The notes below the pieces were generated by a model that saw nothing but the letters and a program-made list of their open reading frames with translations, did not search any database and was not told where the DNA came from. DNA of 64,000 bases from Nitrospirales bacterium. Its GTDB lineage: Bacteria; Nitrospirota; Nitrospiria; Nitrospirales; UBA8639. The stretch is taken from NCBI GenBank assembly GCA_022828225.1, contig JAJEJG010000008.1, forward strand, positions 62,001-126,000, in the 5' to 3' direction. The number at the start of each line of letters is the position of its first letter. Position 1 is the stretch's first letter. Shown piece after piece: positions 53,082 to 62,310 of the stretch. The position numbers and the translations under genes are program-made.

Positions 53082-53647
53082 GGCCCCTCCTCTATGAGCC
53101 GAGGGGTTTCCTCGGAATTGTCATACACCATCCAGGTATCGGCTAACGAGCGATACACGGCATGAAAATTCTTCCAGCCTCGATCAAAACGCCGTAACAC
53201 CTCATGCCGGGGGACGTCATGGCCACCCTGACGTACACGCATTGCAATCCTCCGGAGGGCAACCTGCGGTGAAGAAAGCCAAAGAAAAATAATTTCGATG
53301 CGGTACCCTGCCGATTTCAAATTCTTGAGCCGCTGCACGTACGTCAGCCCGCTCAATGTGCTTTCAAAGGCAAAGTCCTTCCGTCCATGCGCGAGACGGT
53401 CCAGTTCTTCCAGCACGAGCCGGCCCGCCGTTCGTCCAGCCAAGTTGGGATCGAGCGGCGAAAGGCCACTTGCAATGAGGTCGGCGTTTACAAAGTGCAC
53501 CACACTGGCTTCCTTAGGGAGAAATTCTTTTGCAAAGGTGGTCTTGCCCGCACCATTGGGTCCCGCGATCACAATGCAACGCGGGGATTTCGCGGTTTGC
53601 TTTTTCACGTCAGCATGACCAAGACCCGGGTTTCCTCCTCTTGGCAC
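53078..53647 (-). CDS. Zeta-toxin-like P-loop kinase
   Basis: The 189-aa protein has Walker A GPNGAGKTTF, then NADLIASGLSPLDP, FESTLSG and a late IFLWLSSPQVALRRIAMRVRQGG region, as in zeta/PezT-like kinases. Zeta toxins phosphorylate UDP-N-acetylglucosamine; this shorter relative may have another target. The GTG at 53647 lacks a good ribosome site; an in-frame GTG at 53608 is also possible. The small gene overlapping its 3' end is its likely antitoxin. Confidence 0.82.
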   Translation of the reverse strand: MPRGGNPGLGHADVKKQTAKSPRCIVIAGPNGAGKTTFAKEFLPKEASVVHFVNADLIASGLSPLDPNLAGRTAGRLVLEELDRLAHGRKDFAFESTLSGLTYVQRLKNLKSAGYRIEIIFLWLSSPQVALRRIAMRVRQGGHDVPRHEVLRRFDRGWKNFHAVYRSLADTWMVYDNSEETPRLIEEGP

Positions 53648-53810
53648 TCAAAGCTCAGCAAATTATCCGTCTTTGAAGCCGAAAAAGAAAGAGAATCTTT
53701 GAAGCGGCCCCATTTGTGCCTTGCCATTTGGGAGACTATAATTCTTGTTTTACACCCTCACCTTAATCCTCTCCCGTCAAGGGAGAGGAGAGTATACGAG
53801 GAGGATGCTC

Positions 53811-54149
53811 ATGAGTTTGGCTGATAAGCAATGTGTGCCGTGTCGCGGGGGGGTGCCGCCGTTGGAAACGGCGAAGGTGCAGGAGTTGTTGGGGCAATTG
53901 GAGCAGGGCTGGTCTCTGAATGGCGACGGGCATATCGAGCGCCAGTACGAATTCAAGGACTTTGCGGAGGCCCTGGCGTTCGTGAATGCGGTGGGCGCGA
54001 TTGCCGAGACAGAAGGCCATCATCCCGACCTGTATCTGGCGTGGGGCCGGTGCAAGGTGGAAATCTGGACGCACAAGATTCACGGGCTCACGGAAAGCGA
54101 TTTTTACCTGGCGGCCAAGGCCGACCGGGTCTTTGCGGGCAATGGCTGA
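53811..54149 (+). CDS. phhB: Pterin-4a-carbinolamine dehydratase
   Basis: The 112-aa protein has the family block EGHHPDLYLAWGRCKVEIWTH region with the active-site His-His-Pro and a later H of THKIHGLT, plus the D of LAAKADRVF. The enzyme dehydrates 4a-hydroxytetrahydropterin or acts as a structural partner in transcription. The ATG is chosen because GAGGAGG precedes it; the frame is open upstream. The stop overlaps the radical SAM gene by 8 nt. Confidence 0.88.
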   Translation: MSLADKQCVPCRGGVPPLETAKVQELLGQLEQGWSLNGDGHIERQYEFKDFAEALAFVNAVGAIAETEGHHPDLYLAWGRCKVEIWTHKIHGLTESDFYLAAKADRVFAGNG

Positions 54150-56070
54150 GTCGCTCATCACGATTGAGCCAGCCGCTCAAACCGGCGCTGCGGTCGCGGA
54201 AGAACCCTGGGGCGACCCGGACGGCGTCCCGCAGGTGGCCCTGGTCACCATGCCGTTCGGGTATTCCAAATTCCCGTCCATTCAGCTCGGTACCCTGTCC
54301 CGGGTATTGAAGAACCACGGCATCGGGTCCAAGAGCCATCACTTCAATCTGCTGTTTGCCCATCGCATCGGGCTCCCGCTCTACGAAGTGTTGTGCGAAA
54401 AGCGCGGCATGATCGGCGAGTGGCTGTTCTCGTCCATTTTGTTTCGGGACAACCCGAAGCACGCCCAATATCCCGACGTGTTCAAACCCGTGTTCGAAAG
54501 CACGGCTCAGGAGGCTGGTTGTTCCACGGGGTATCTGGAAGAGATCTGCCACACCATTGCGCCGCAGTTTCTGACCGAGGTGCTGACCTCGTACGATTGG
54601 GGGCAATTCAAGGTCGTCGGTTTCACGTCCACCTTCGACCAGAACGTGGCGAGCCTGACCCTGGCCAAATTGATCAAGGAGTTGTATCCCGCGGTCCGCA
54701 TCGTCTTCGGCGGGGCCAACTTCGACGGCGAGATGGGCCTGGAATATTTCCGGGCGTTTCCGTGGATCGATTACGTGGTGGTCGGCGAAGGTGAGGAGGT
54801 GTTTCCCGCTTTGGCGAAGAACGTGTTGCGCAGTCAGGAAGACGCGCTCCCCACCGGGGTGGCCTTTCGCAAGGACGGGGAGATCCGGTTCCAACCCAAC
54901 ACGGCCCTCTTTTCCGATTTCTCCGAAGTCGGGCCGCCGGACTACGACGATTATTTTGACATGGTCCGGGAACTGGAAGGACAGGGCTCGACCGGGCTCA
55001 ACCGGATTTTGCTGTACGAGGGGTCGCGCGGGTGCTGGTGGGGCGAAAAACATCATTGCACGTTTTGCGGGTTGAACGCCCAGTCCATGCAGTTTCGCGC
55101 CAAGACGTCAGACCAGGTGGCCCGGGAAATGGACGGCCTCTCCAGTCGCTATAACACCACGCGCTTCCGTCTGGTCGATAACATCATCGACCTGAAGTAC
55201 ATCGACAATCTATTCGGTCGGTTCGCCGCCGGTCACTATGACCTGGACGTATTCATGGAAACCAAGGCCAACCTGACCAAGCAACAGATTCAGACCCTGG
55301 CCCAGGGCGGGGTGAAGTGTATGCAGCCGGGCATCGAAAGCCTGAGCGCCGCGCAACTCAAGGAGATGGATAAAGGCGTCAGCCCGCTCCAGAACGTCCA
55401 GTGTCTGAAATGGAGCCGCTATTACAACCTGGATATCAACTGGAACATCCTGCTGGGCTTTCCGCAGGAGACCGACGCGGACTACAAGCGCCAGATTGCG
55501 CTCATCCCCTCGCTGTTTCACCTGCAACCGCCGGAAAGCACCGGTAAACTGTGGCTGGAACGGTTCAGCCCGTATTTCATGCGGCCCGAAGAATACGGCG
55601 TGCGCATTACCGGACCGGGCGCGGCGTACGAATACGTATATGACGCGAGGAAAGTGGACCTGAACAAGATCGCGTACGATTTCGAATATGAAATCGATTG
55701 GAAGGTGGCCCCGGCCCTCTACGAACAGTTGTGCGGCCTCGTGCAGGAATGGCGGGCCCGGTATTTTTCGCAGGACCGCCCGTTTCTATTCTATTCCAAG
55801 GCCATGAGTTACGTGACGGTCTACGACGGCCGGACCGATCAGCCCACGAGCGAACGGTTCGATTGGCCGTTTTCGTTCGTCATCGAGTATTGCAACGAGA
55901 CCCCGAAAACGCTGGAGCAGATCCGGCGGGCTTCAGCGGACGATCCCGCAGCGTTGCCGGCGGCGACTTCCATCGACGACGCGGTCGCCACGCTCACGGC
56001 CAAACGCATCCTGGTTGAGGACAAGGGGCGCTACCTGACTCTGGCCCTGCCGGTCAATCCGCATTTATAG
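54142..56070 (+). CDS. B12-dependent radical SAM protein of the RiPP-maturation type (rSAM_ocin_1-like)
   Basis: The 642-aa protein has an N-terminal cobalamin-binding-like domain (about 30-230, with FGGANFDGEMG and VGEGE) and a radical SAM core whose cluster motif is RGCWWGEKHHCTFCGLN (C298, C306, C309, that is C-x7-C-x2-C), the hallmark of ribosomal-peptide maturation radical SAM protein 1. Such enzymes methylate or modify leader-guided peptides. It is coupled to phhB; no clear precursor peptide or transporter is adjacent. Confidence 0.85.
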   Translation: MAESLITIEPAAQTGAAVAEEPWGDPDGVPQVALVTMPFGYSKFPSIQLGTLSRVLKNHGIGSKSHHFNLLFAHRIGLPLYEVLCEKRGMIGEWLFSSILFRDNPKHAQYPDVFKPVFESTAQEAGCSTGYLEEICHTIAPQFLTEVLTSYDWGQFKVVGFTSTFDQNVASLTLAKLIKELYPAVRIVFGGANFDGEMGLEYFRAFPWIDYVVVGEGEEVFPALAKNVLRSQEDALPTGVAFRKDGEIRFQPNTALFSDFSEVGPPDYDDYFDMVRELEGQGSTGLNRILLYEGSRGCWWGEKHHCTFCGLNAQSMQFRAKTSDQVAREMDGLSSRYNTTRFRLVDNIIDLKYIDNLFGRFAAGHYDLDVFMETKANLTKQQIQTLAQGGVKCMQPGIESLSAAQLKEMDKGVSPLQNVQCLKWSRYYNLDINWNILLGFPQETDADYKRQIALIPSLFHLQPPESTGKLWLERFSPYFMRPEEYGVRITGPGAAYEYVYDARKVDLNKIAYDFEYEIDWKVAPALYEQLCGLVQEWRARYFSQDRPFLFYSKAMSYVTVYDGRTDQPTSERFDWPFSFVIEYCNETPKTLEQIRRASADDPAALPAATSIDDAVATLTAKRILVEDKGRYLTLALPVNPHL

Positions 56071-56123
56071 GTTAAGATTGGGCGCACAAGCGCCGGGGAT
56101 CGGGGACAATCCGCGTGCTTAGG

Positions 56124-56262
56124 AACCTCTGCTTTATGGTGATAGCGGGATGCAGGGCAAGGCGTCCCGCAGCGAAACCCGAGGCTTATCAAACTAGATA
56201 GGTGAGGGTTGAGCGAGGACACAACGCCGCCATGCGCCCGATATCACCATAAAGCAGAGGTT
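56124..56262. repeat. Element bounded by perfect 21-bp inverted repeats
   Basis: AACCTCTGCTTTATGG...GATA (56124-56144) is repeated in inverted orientation at 56242-56262; the roughly 95-bp core includes further short palindromes (CGGGAT and GTCCCG). It fills the gap between two convergent genes and looks like a MITE or a bidirectional terminator. Confidence 0.8.
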
Positions 56263-56265
56263 TCT

Positions 56266-56526
56266 TTATGCGGTTCCGCCGGCTTCGGTCGGCCCTTGCG
56301 CCAGCATTTCCGAAAACCGTTTCCCTACGATGTCGGTGACTTTTCCCATGATGTCCGTCACCTCTTTCCATTCCTCGGGAGTCAATTCTTCTTTCAGTCT
56401 CGGATTGAGTCCCCATTTGGCGCTGACTTGCTGGCCTTCACGCTCGACGTGGACCGTCAGGATTTCGGTGTCGAGAGGACCTTTTGATTTGGAGGACGGT
56501 TTCCGCGATGAGGTTTCGCCTGCCAC
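56266..56526 (-). CDS. Small hypothetical protein convergent with the radical SAM gene
   Basis: About 86 aa from a GTG with AAAGG about 9 nt upstream; the frame is open to 56868 but that part is repeat DNA. The protein has a Ser/Lys-rich start, a VHVEREGQQVSAKWGL strand region, a KEELTPEEWKEVTDIMGKV helix and a Gly-rich end (AQGPTEAGGTA). It may be an unrelated small protein; a precursor role for the radical SAM enzyme is only a possibility. Confidence 0.5.
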   Translation of the reverse strand: MAGETSSRKPSSKSKGPLDTEILTVHVEREGQQVSAKWGLNPRLKEELTPEEWKEVTDIMGKVTDIVGKRFSEMLAQGPTEAGGTA

Positions 56527-56668
56527 GACGTGCGCCTTTCTGCATGGGGTGGATAAATCCGTGCTGTGAATTCTACTCTGACGGGTTGTTCTATCGAGTG
56601 TCAAATTGACGTGAGGATTCGCGGCCTCTCCACAGTTGTAGCAGCGGCATCTCATGCCGCCAAGTTCT

Positions 56669-56845
56669 GGCGCCTTCGGGCGTGGCTGCGCCCCGGTCCC
56701 GCAAATGCTATATAGAGGCGAGGACTGTCTGAGCGAAGCGAGTTCCGCAGCCCAAGCAAAAGGGATTGGGGCACAGGCACCCCCTTGGGGCCACGCCAGG
56801 GCGCCAATGGTTTTGGGTCCTTTTGGCGAAACAAAAGGACCTCGT
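56669..56845. repeat. Long dispersed repeat, second full copy
   Basis: It matches 42168-42340 along its length (GGCGCC...GTGGC ends, GAGGACTGTCTGAGCG core, GGTCCTTTTGGCG hairpin). A REP unit follows at 56876-56921. Together they fill the gap before the DUF502 gene, in which I see no other gene. Confidence 0.8.
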
Positions 56846-57082
56846 CGTGCGGGGGCGAAACCCCGCATGAGAAAAACAAAGACTCTGGATCCTCGATTAA
56901 AAATGTCGAGGATGACAGAGAGGGAGAAGGCTTGGCCCCTCCCAAGAGCCGAACGCCGTTAGCGACAAATTCCCTACGGCAAACCCTTGTCTCAAGGCCT
57001 TCTCTCCGGTTAGAGTCAAGGAATGGAGCAATGCTCCGTATGAAGCGTAGCCGCTTCACGTCTTGATCCAACGGCCGTTCCG

Positions 57083-57784
57083 ATGAGTGTTGACTGGAAA
57101 GAAGTTCTCAAATCCCTCAAAGAAGAGGCCATTCCCAAACGCTGGGACATGCAGGAGTTGGCGCGGAACTTCTTTGAAGGTCTGTTCCTCGTGGTCCCGG
57201 TGGCCGTCACCATCTACGTCGTCTTCCTGGTGTTCAATTTCATCGACGGCTGGCTGAACATCCCCATTCCGGGGATCGGGTTTCTCATCACTATCGCTAT
57301 GCTCGTCCTGGTCGGCCGCCTGGCCTCGAACGTGTTCTTCCGCGGCGCCTTGGGTTCCCTCGAAAAGGTTCTGACCCGCACGCCCTTTGTCAAACTGGTC
57401 TACACGTCGCTCAAGGATCTCATCGAAGCCTTCATGGGTGAAAAAAAGCGGTTCGATCAACCCGTCCTCGTCTCACTGATGCCGGGCGGACATGCCGAGG
57501 CGATCGGGTTCGTCACGCGCCAGAACCTGGACCTGTTGGGGCTGGAAGACCGGGTCGCCGTGTACTTTCCGCAATCCTACAACTTTGCCGGCAACCTGCT
57601 GGTCGTACCTCGCAGTCAAATCCGCCCGCTTGACGCCGACAGCGCGGACATCATGGCCTTCATCGTCTCGGGCGGGGTCTCGGGCGGCGCAGCCAACGGG
57701 AAGTCCGGCAAACCGGCTCCCGGCGACACCCCGGCGTTACCGTCCCCGGCCGATTCGCCAAAGTCTCCCGATTCATTGCAATAA
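57083..57784 (+). CDS. DUF502-family membrane protein
   Basis: The 233-aa protein has two N-terminal transmembrane helices (about 28-50 and 62-85) with the DUF502 pattern NFFEGLFLVVPVAVTIYV and TRTPFVKLVYTSLKD, and a C-terminal Pro/Ser-rich tail. Members occur in bacteria and plants (LIKE-COV); the biochemical role is unknown. A single gene. Confidence 0.85.
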   Translation: MSVDWKEVLKSLKEEAIPKRWDMQELARNFFEGLFLVVPVAVTIYVVFLVFNFIDGWLNIPIPGIGFLITIAMLVLVGRLASNVFFRGALGSLEKVLTRTPFVKLVYTSLKDLIEAFMGEKKRFDQPVLVSLMPGGHAEAIGFVTRQNLDLLGLEDRVAVYFPQSYNFAGNLLVVPRSQIRPLDADSADIMAFIVSGGVSGGAANGKSGKPAPGDTPALPSPADSPKSPDSLQ

Positions 57785-57846
57785 CCGGCATTGTCGCTTC
57801 TTCGTTTCGAGCGAGAGTTGCAAACACCTAAATGCGTGTTCTAATT

Positions 57847-57874
57847 TTGACGTGGGGTTTTCATATAGTAGAAT
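57847..57874 (+). promoter_or_regulatory. Candidate promoter of the efflux operon
   Basis: TTGACG, a 16-bp spacer and TAGAAT lie about 40 bp upstream of the first start codon of the membrane-fusion gene, in an AT-rich stretch. Confidence 0.45.
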
Positions 57875-57916
57875 ATCCTTATTATTGACTGAGGGATATG
57901 ATTTTCGACTTCGTTG

Positions 57917-59065
57917 ATGTGTCCCGTTATGACGATCCTGCACCCGTTTCAGCGATGGTTTCGCAAGGCCTGCCGGAGTCTTCCCGTGGTCTTGTGCCTG
58001 ATCACACTCCAGGCATGTGACGAACAACAAGCCGCGCCTCCACCTTCGGGGCCTCCGCCGGCGCCGGTCCGCGTCGCCCCGGTCCTTCAACAAGAGGTAA
58101 AGCAAACCGTCACGCTGGTCGGGACCGTCGAACCCTGGAAACGAAGCGTCGTGGCCAGCGAAGTCGAGGGGCTGGTCCAGGCTTTTCCCGCGGAAGAAGG
58201 GATGGCGGTCAAACGCGGGCAACTGCTGGCGAGTCTGCGCACGGATACGCTACGGATCCGATTCGATTCGGCTTCGGCCCTCTATCGAGAGGCCGCGGCT
58301 CGCTATCAACGAGCCAAACGGGATTTGAACCGGATCCGCATCCTCTTCAAACGGGAACTCGTTACGCAGAAAGACTTTGATGACGCCCTGGCCGAGGAAA
58401 CGGCGCTGAAAGAACGTCTGTCTCAATTGGGCGCCGACATCAGGACGGTCAGAGACTCCCTGAATAAGTCCAAAATCCTCGCACCGTTCGACGGATGGAT
58501 TACGCAAGAATTTACGGAAGTCGGCCAATGGGTGGAAGAAGGCGGAGCGGTTATCGAGATGGTCGACCTGTCGCACGTGCAAGTCGAGATTCCGCTTCCG
58601 GAACGATACGTGAGCAACGTGCAAACCCGGGACCCCGTCACCGCCACCTTCGACGGTCTCCCGGCGTTTGAGGCGCAAGGGCGGGTCTTTTCTCTCGTGG
58701 CCCAAGCCGACCGGAACGCGCGCACCTTCCCGATCAAGGTAGAGATCCCCAATCCCGACCTGGCGATCAAGAGCGGTATGGTATCCCGCGTCACGTTCCA
58801 GGTCGGCCGGCCCCACCAAGGTTTCATGGTCCCCAAGGACGCTTTGGTCCTCCGGGGCGGGAATGAGTTCGTGTTCCAGGTGAATGGAGACACGGTCGAA
58901 CAAATTCCGGTGACCGCCGTCCTTCACGTCGAAGACCTTGTTGAAATTACGGGGCAGATCCAGGAGGGGATGACCGTCGTGGTGGAAGGCAACGAACGCC
59001 TGTTCCCCGGCCAACCCGTACGCGTACTGGATGCCCCCGGAGAGGCTCCCGGCAACACCCCATGA
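57917..59065 (+). CDS. RND efflux membrane-fusion lipoprotein
   Basis: About 382 aa with a lipobox (LITLQAC) after a basic start, then the adaptor order: lipoyl half (VASEVEGLVQAFPAEEGMAVKRGQLLA), a coiled-coil hairpin (about 110-175), second lipoyl half (ILAPFDGWITQEFTEVGQWV) and beta-barrel. It joins the RND pump to TolC in the periplasm. Two near ATGs (57917 and 57929) are possible starts. The stop overlaps the RND gene (ATGA). Confidence 0.9.
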   Translation: MCPVMTILHPFQRWFRKACRSLPVVLCLITLQACDEQQAAPPPSGPPPAPVRVAPVLQQEVKQTVTLVGTVEPWKRSVVASEVEGLVQAFPAEEGMAVKRGQLLASLRTDTLRIRFDSASALYREAAARYQRAKRDLNRIRILFKRELVTQKDFDDALAEETALKERLSQLGADIRTVRDSLNKSKILAPFDGWITQEFTEVGQWVEEGGAVIEMVDLSHVQVEIPLPERYVSNVQTRDPVTATFDGLPAFEAQGRVFSLVAQADRNARTFPIKVEIPNPDLAIKSGMVSRVTFQVGRPHQGFMVPKDALVLRGGNEFVFQVNGDTVEQIPVTAVLHVEDLVEITGQIQEGMTVVVEGNERLFPGQPVRVLDAPGEAPGNTP

Positions 59066-62000
59066 ACATCATTCAATTCGCCATCCGGTACCCGGTCACC
59101 ACGACCGTGGGCGTGATTCTCATGTTCCTGTTCGGGCTGGTGTCGCTTATCCAGTTGCCCATCCAACTCACGCCCGACGTGTCCAAACCCCAGGTCACGA
59201 TTTCCACCCGGTGGCAGGGCGCCAGCCCCAAGGAAGTGGAACGCGAAATCGTGGATAAGCAGGAAGAGCAAGTCAAAGGTGTCGAGGGGTTGGAGAAGAT
59301 GTACGGCGAAAGTTCTTACGATTCCGCAAAAATCATCCTTCGCTTTCCCGCCGGCACCAATATCGATACGGCGCTCCTGCGCGTCTCCAATCGACTCAAT
59401 CAAGTCAAGGAATACCCCGACGAAGTCGACGAACCCGTGATCAGCAGTGCCGATACGGCCGGCAGCGCCATGGCGTGGTTTATTTTTGAGCCGTTGGAAG
59501 ACAATCCCATTGAGATCGATACCATGCGGGATTTCGCGGAAGACGTGATCAAGGCGCGTTTCGAACGCGTTCCGGGCGTGGCCGCGTCCAACGTGTATGG
59601 TGGTCGCAAACGGGAGCTGCAAGTACTCGTGGACCCTTTGAAACTGGCCATCCGTTCCCTGACGGTTCTGGAACTGGCGCAGGCGCTGGATCAGGAAAAT
59701 CGAGACTACAGCGCGGGGGATTTCGATGAAGGCAAACGATCGTACATCGTCAGGACCACCGGCGATTATCAGAGCCCCGAGGACGTGGCCAACGTCATTA
59801 TTGCCAGACGGGACGGGGCGCCGGTGTACGTACGGGACATTGCAAGCGTCAGCGTCGCGTATCAGGAGCCTGATCACGTCGTTCGGGAAATGGGACGCAA
59901 TTCCATTGCCGTCAATGCCATCCGCGAGACGGGCTCCAATACCCTGGAAGCGATGCAGCAACTTCGTGACGCCGTTCAGACCTTGAACGACGAGATCCTC
60001 CAACGACGAGGCTTCAAGCTGTTTCAAGTCTACGACGAAACGGACTACATTTACAGTTCCATCAACCTGGTCCAAAAAAATCTGATCATCGGCAGCATCC
60101 TGGCCGTGACGATTCTCTTCCTGTTCCTGCGCACGGCCAGTACGACCTTCGTCATCGGGCTGGCCATTCCCATCAGCATCATGGGCACGTTTGTCGCCTT
60201 GTGGGCATTGGACCGGAACGTGAACGTGATCAGTCTCGCCGGCATGACGTTGGCCGGGGGCATGTTGGTCGATAATTCCATCGTCGTCCTGGAAAACATT
60301 TATCGCCACCGGGAGTTGGGCAAACCGTTGTGGCAAGCCGCCTATGACGGCACCTCCGAAGTCTGGGGAGCGGTGCTGGCCAGCACGCTCACGACCATTG
60401 CCGTGTTCGTGCCCATCGTGTTCGTCGAGGAGCAAGCCGGCCAACTCTTCCGTGACATTGCCATCGCCATCAGCGCCGGAGTCGGGCTGAGTCTCCTGGT
60501 GTCCATTACCGTGATCCCGTGCCTGTCCGCACGCATTTTGACGACGACGAACCATGGACCGCGCGCCTCCTCCCGCTCGGAGCCGGGCTTGCCGGGTCGC
60601 GGGAACCGGGCCGGCAGGCGGCGGGGAATCAATCCCGGCCGGGTCGGTGATTTCGTGTATTGGATGTGCGGCAGCGTGGGCTTGCGCCTGATGGTCGTGT
60701 TCGGACTCACCGCGTTCGCCATCGGCGTCACCGCGCTGTTGTTACCCAAAGCCGAATACCTTCCCAGCGGGAATCGCAATCTGATCGTCGGTGTCGTGCT
60801 GCCGCCGCCCGGGTATAACACGGAGAAGTTCGTGCACCTGGGAAAATCCATTGAGCACGTCCTGACTCCCCATTGGGAAGCCCAACCCGGATCCCCGGAA
60901 GAGGCCGCGCTCGATGGTCCCAGTATTCGCAATTTCTTCTACGTGGCATTCGGACGTTCCGTGTTCATGGGCGCCCGCACAAACGACGACGCGGAAATTC
61001 GCGGCTTGATGCCGGTGTTCCGCAGAGCCATGGCCGATATTCCCGGGATCATCGGGATCGTGACCCAAAGCAGCCTGTTTCAACGCGGGTTGGGCGAAGG
61101 ACGAAACATCGATATCGAAATTACCGGACCGGATCTGGACAAACTCCTCGCCTTGGGCGGGCAGGTCTTCGGACAGGTAAGCTCCATCCTTCCTGGCGCA
61201 CAGGTTCGTCCTAAGCCCAGCCTCGACCTGGGCAGCCCGGAAGTGCGCGTCCACCTGAAGCGGGACCGGGCGGCCGACGTGCAAATGACGAATCAGGAAC
61301 TCGGGTTTACCATCGATGCGTTGGTGGACGGGGCCAAGGCGAGCGATTACCACTTTGAGGGAGACGAAATCGATCTCACGATCCAGGGCCTTGATGCCTA
61401 TGCCGACCGAACGCAGGATCTGGGCAACCTTCCCATTTTCACTCGCGGGGGCCGCCTCGCCACGGTGGGCGATATCGCCGACATTTCACTCGTTGCGGGT
61501 CCCGAACAAATCAACCATATCGAACGGGAACGGGCCATCACCGTCCAGGTCATTCCGCCCAGTCAAATGCCGCTGGAGACGGCCATGGAAATGATCGAAC
61601 AGCAGATTATTCTGCCGATCAAGGAAACGGGAACCCTCGGGCGTCTCTATAACATTCACCTGTCGGGCACCGCGGACGACCTGACGAAAACCTATGACGC
61701 CCTGAAATACAATCTTCTCCTGGCCTTGCTCATTACCTATCTGTTGATGGCCGCCCTGTTCGAAAGTTTCCTCTATCCTTTTGTCATTATCTTCAGCGTA
61801 CCCTTGGCCGCGGCCGGAGGCATTCTCGGCTTGTTTGTCGTCAATCACACCATTGCCTATCAACCGATGGACGTCCTGACCATGTTGGGATTCATCATTC
61901 TGATCGGCGTCGTGGTCAATAATGCGATCCTGGTCGTGCATCAAGCCTTGAACTTCATGGATCCGAAGCGGCGTACTCATTGGGAATCGGACGAAGACCA

Positions 62001-62265
62001 GTCCACCGGCATGCCGGCCCGTCAAGCCATCGCCGAATCCGTGCGATCACGCGTCAGGCCCATCATGATGAGCATGTTGACCACGACCTTCGGTCTCCTG
62101 CCGCTGGTCCTGTCCTCGGGCGCCGGATCGGAGTTGTACCGGGGTATCGGCAGCGTGGTGCTCGGCGGCCTCATCCTGTCAACCGTGTTCACGAGCCTGC
62201 TGGTTCCGGCCGTCTTCAGTCTCATGATGGACTGGAAACTCAAGAGGCAGCGCGTGCCTTCGTGA
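59062..62265 (+). CDS. RND-family efflux transporter permease (HAE1-like)
   Basis: The 1067-aa protein has the RND layout: one helix, a large periplasmic loop, six helices (about 335-540), a second loop and five helices. It contains typical blocks such as GLAIPISIMGTFVALWALDRNVNVISLAGMTLAGGMLVDNSIVVLENI region with the helix-4 Asp pair. It is driven by protons and exports drugs or lipids. An Arg/Gly-rich loop (about 495-525) joins the halves of the first bundle. Confidence 0.93.
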   Translation: MNIIQFAIRYPVTTTVGVILMFLFGLVSLIQLPIQLTPDVSKPQVTISTRWQGASPKEVEREIVDKQEEQVKGVEGLEKMYGESSYDSAKIILRFPAGTNIDTALLRVSNRLNQVKEYPDEVDEPVISSADTAGSAMAWFIFEPLEDNPIEIDTMRDFAEDVIKARFERVPGVAASNVYGGRKRELQVLVDPLKLAIRSLTVLELAQALDQENRDYSAGDFDEGKRSYIVRTTGDYQSPEDVANVIIARRDGAPVYVRDIASVSVAYQEPDHVVREMGRNSIAVNAIRETGSNTLEAMQQLRDAVQTLNDEILQRRGFKLFQVYDETDYIYSSINLVQKNLIIGSILAVTILFLFLRTASTTFVIGLAIPISIMGTFVALWALDRNVNVISLAGMTLAGGMLVDNSIVVLENIYRHRELGKPLWQAAYDGTSEVWGAVLASTLTTIAVFVPIVFVEEQAGQLFRDIAIAISAGVGLSLLVSITVIPCLSARILTTTNHGPRASSRSEPGLPGRGNRAGRRRGINPGRVGDFVYWMCGSVGLRLMVVFGLTAFAIGVTALLLPKAEYLPSGNRNLIVGVVLPPPGYNTEKFVHLGKSIEHVLTPHWEAQPGSPEEAALDGPSIRNFFYVAFGRSVFMGARTNDDAEIRGLMPVFRRAMADIPGIIGIVTQSSLFQRGLGEGRNIDIEITGPDLDKLLALGGQVFGQVSSILPGAQVRPKPSLDLGSPEVRVHLKRDRAADVQMTNQELGFTIDALVDGAKASDYHFEGDEIDLTIQGLDAYADRTQDLGNLPIFTRGGRLATVGDIADISLVAGPEQINHIERERAITVQVIPPSQMPLETAMEMIEQQIILPIKETGTLGRLYNIHLSGTADDLTKTYDALKYNLLLALLITYLLMAALFESFLYPFVIIFSVPLAAAGGILGLFVVNHTIAYQPMDVLTMLGFIILIGVVVNNAILVVHQALNFMDPKRRTHWESDEDQSTGMPARQAIAESVRSRVRPIMMSMLTTTFGLLPLVLSSGAGSELYRGIGSVVLGGLILSTVFTSLLVPAVFSLMMDWKLKRQRVPS

Positions 62266-62310
62266 GAGAACCTGGTTCCGGGAGTACGCGAGACCTTATT
62301 GAAGGGAAGT

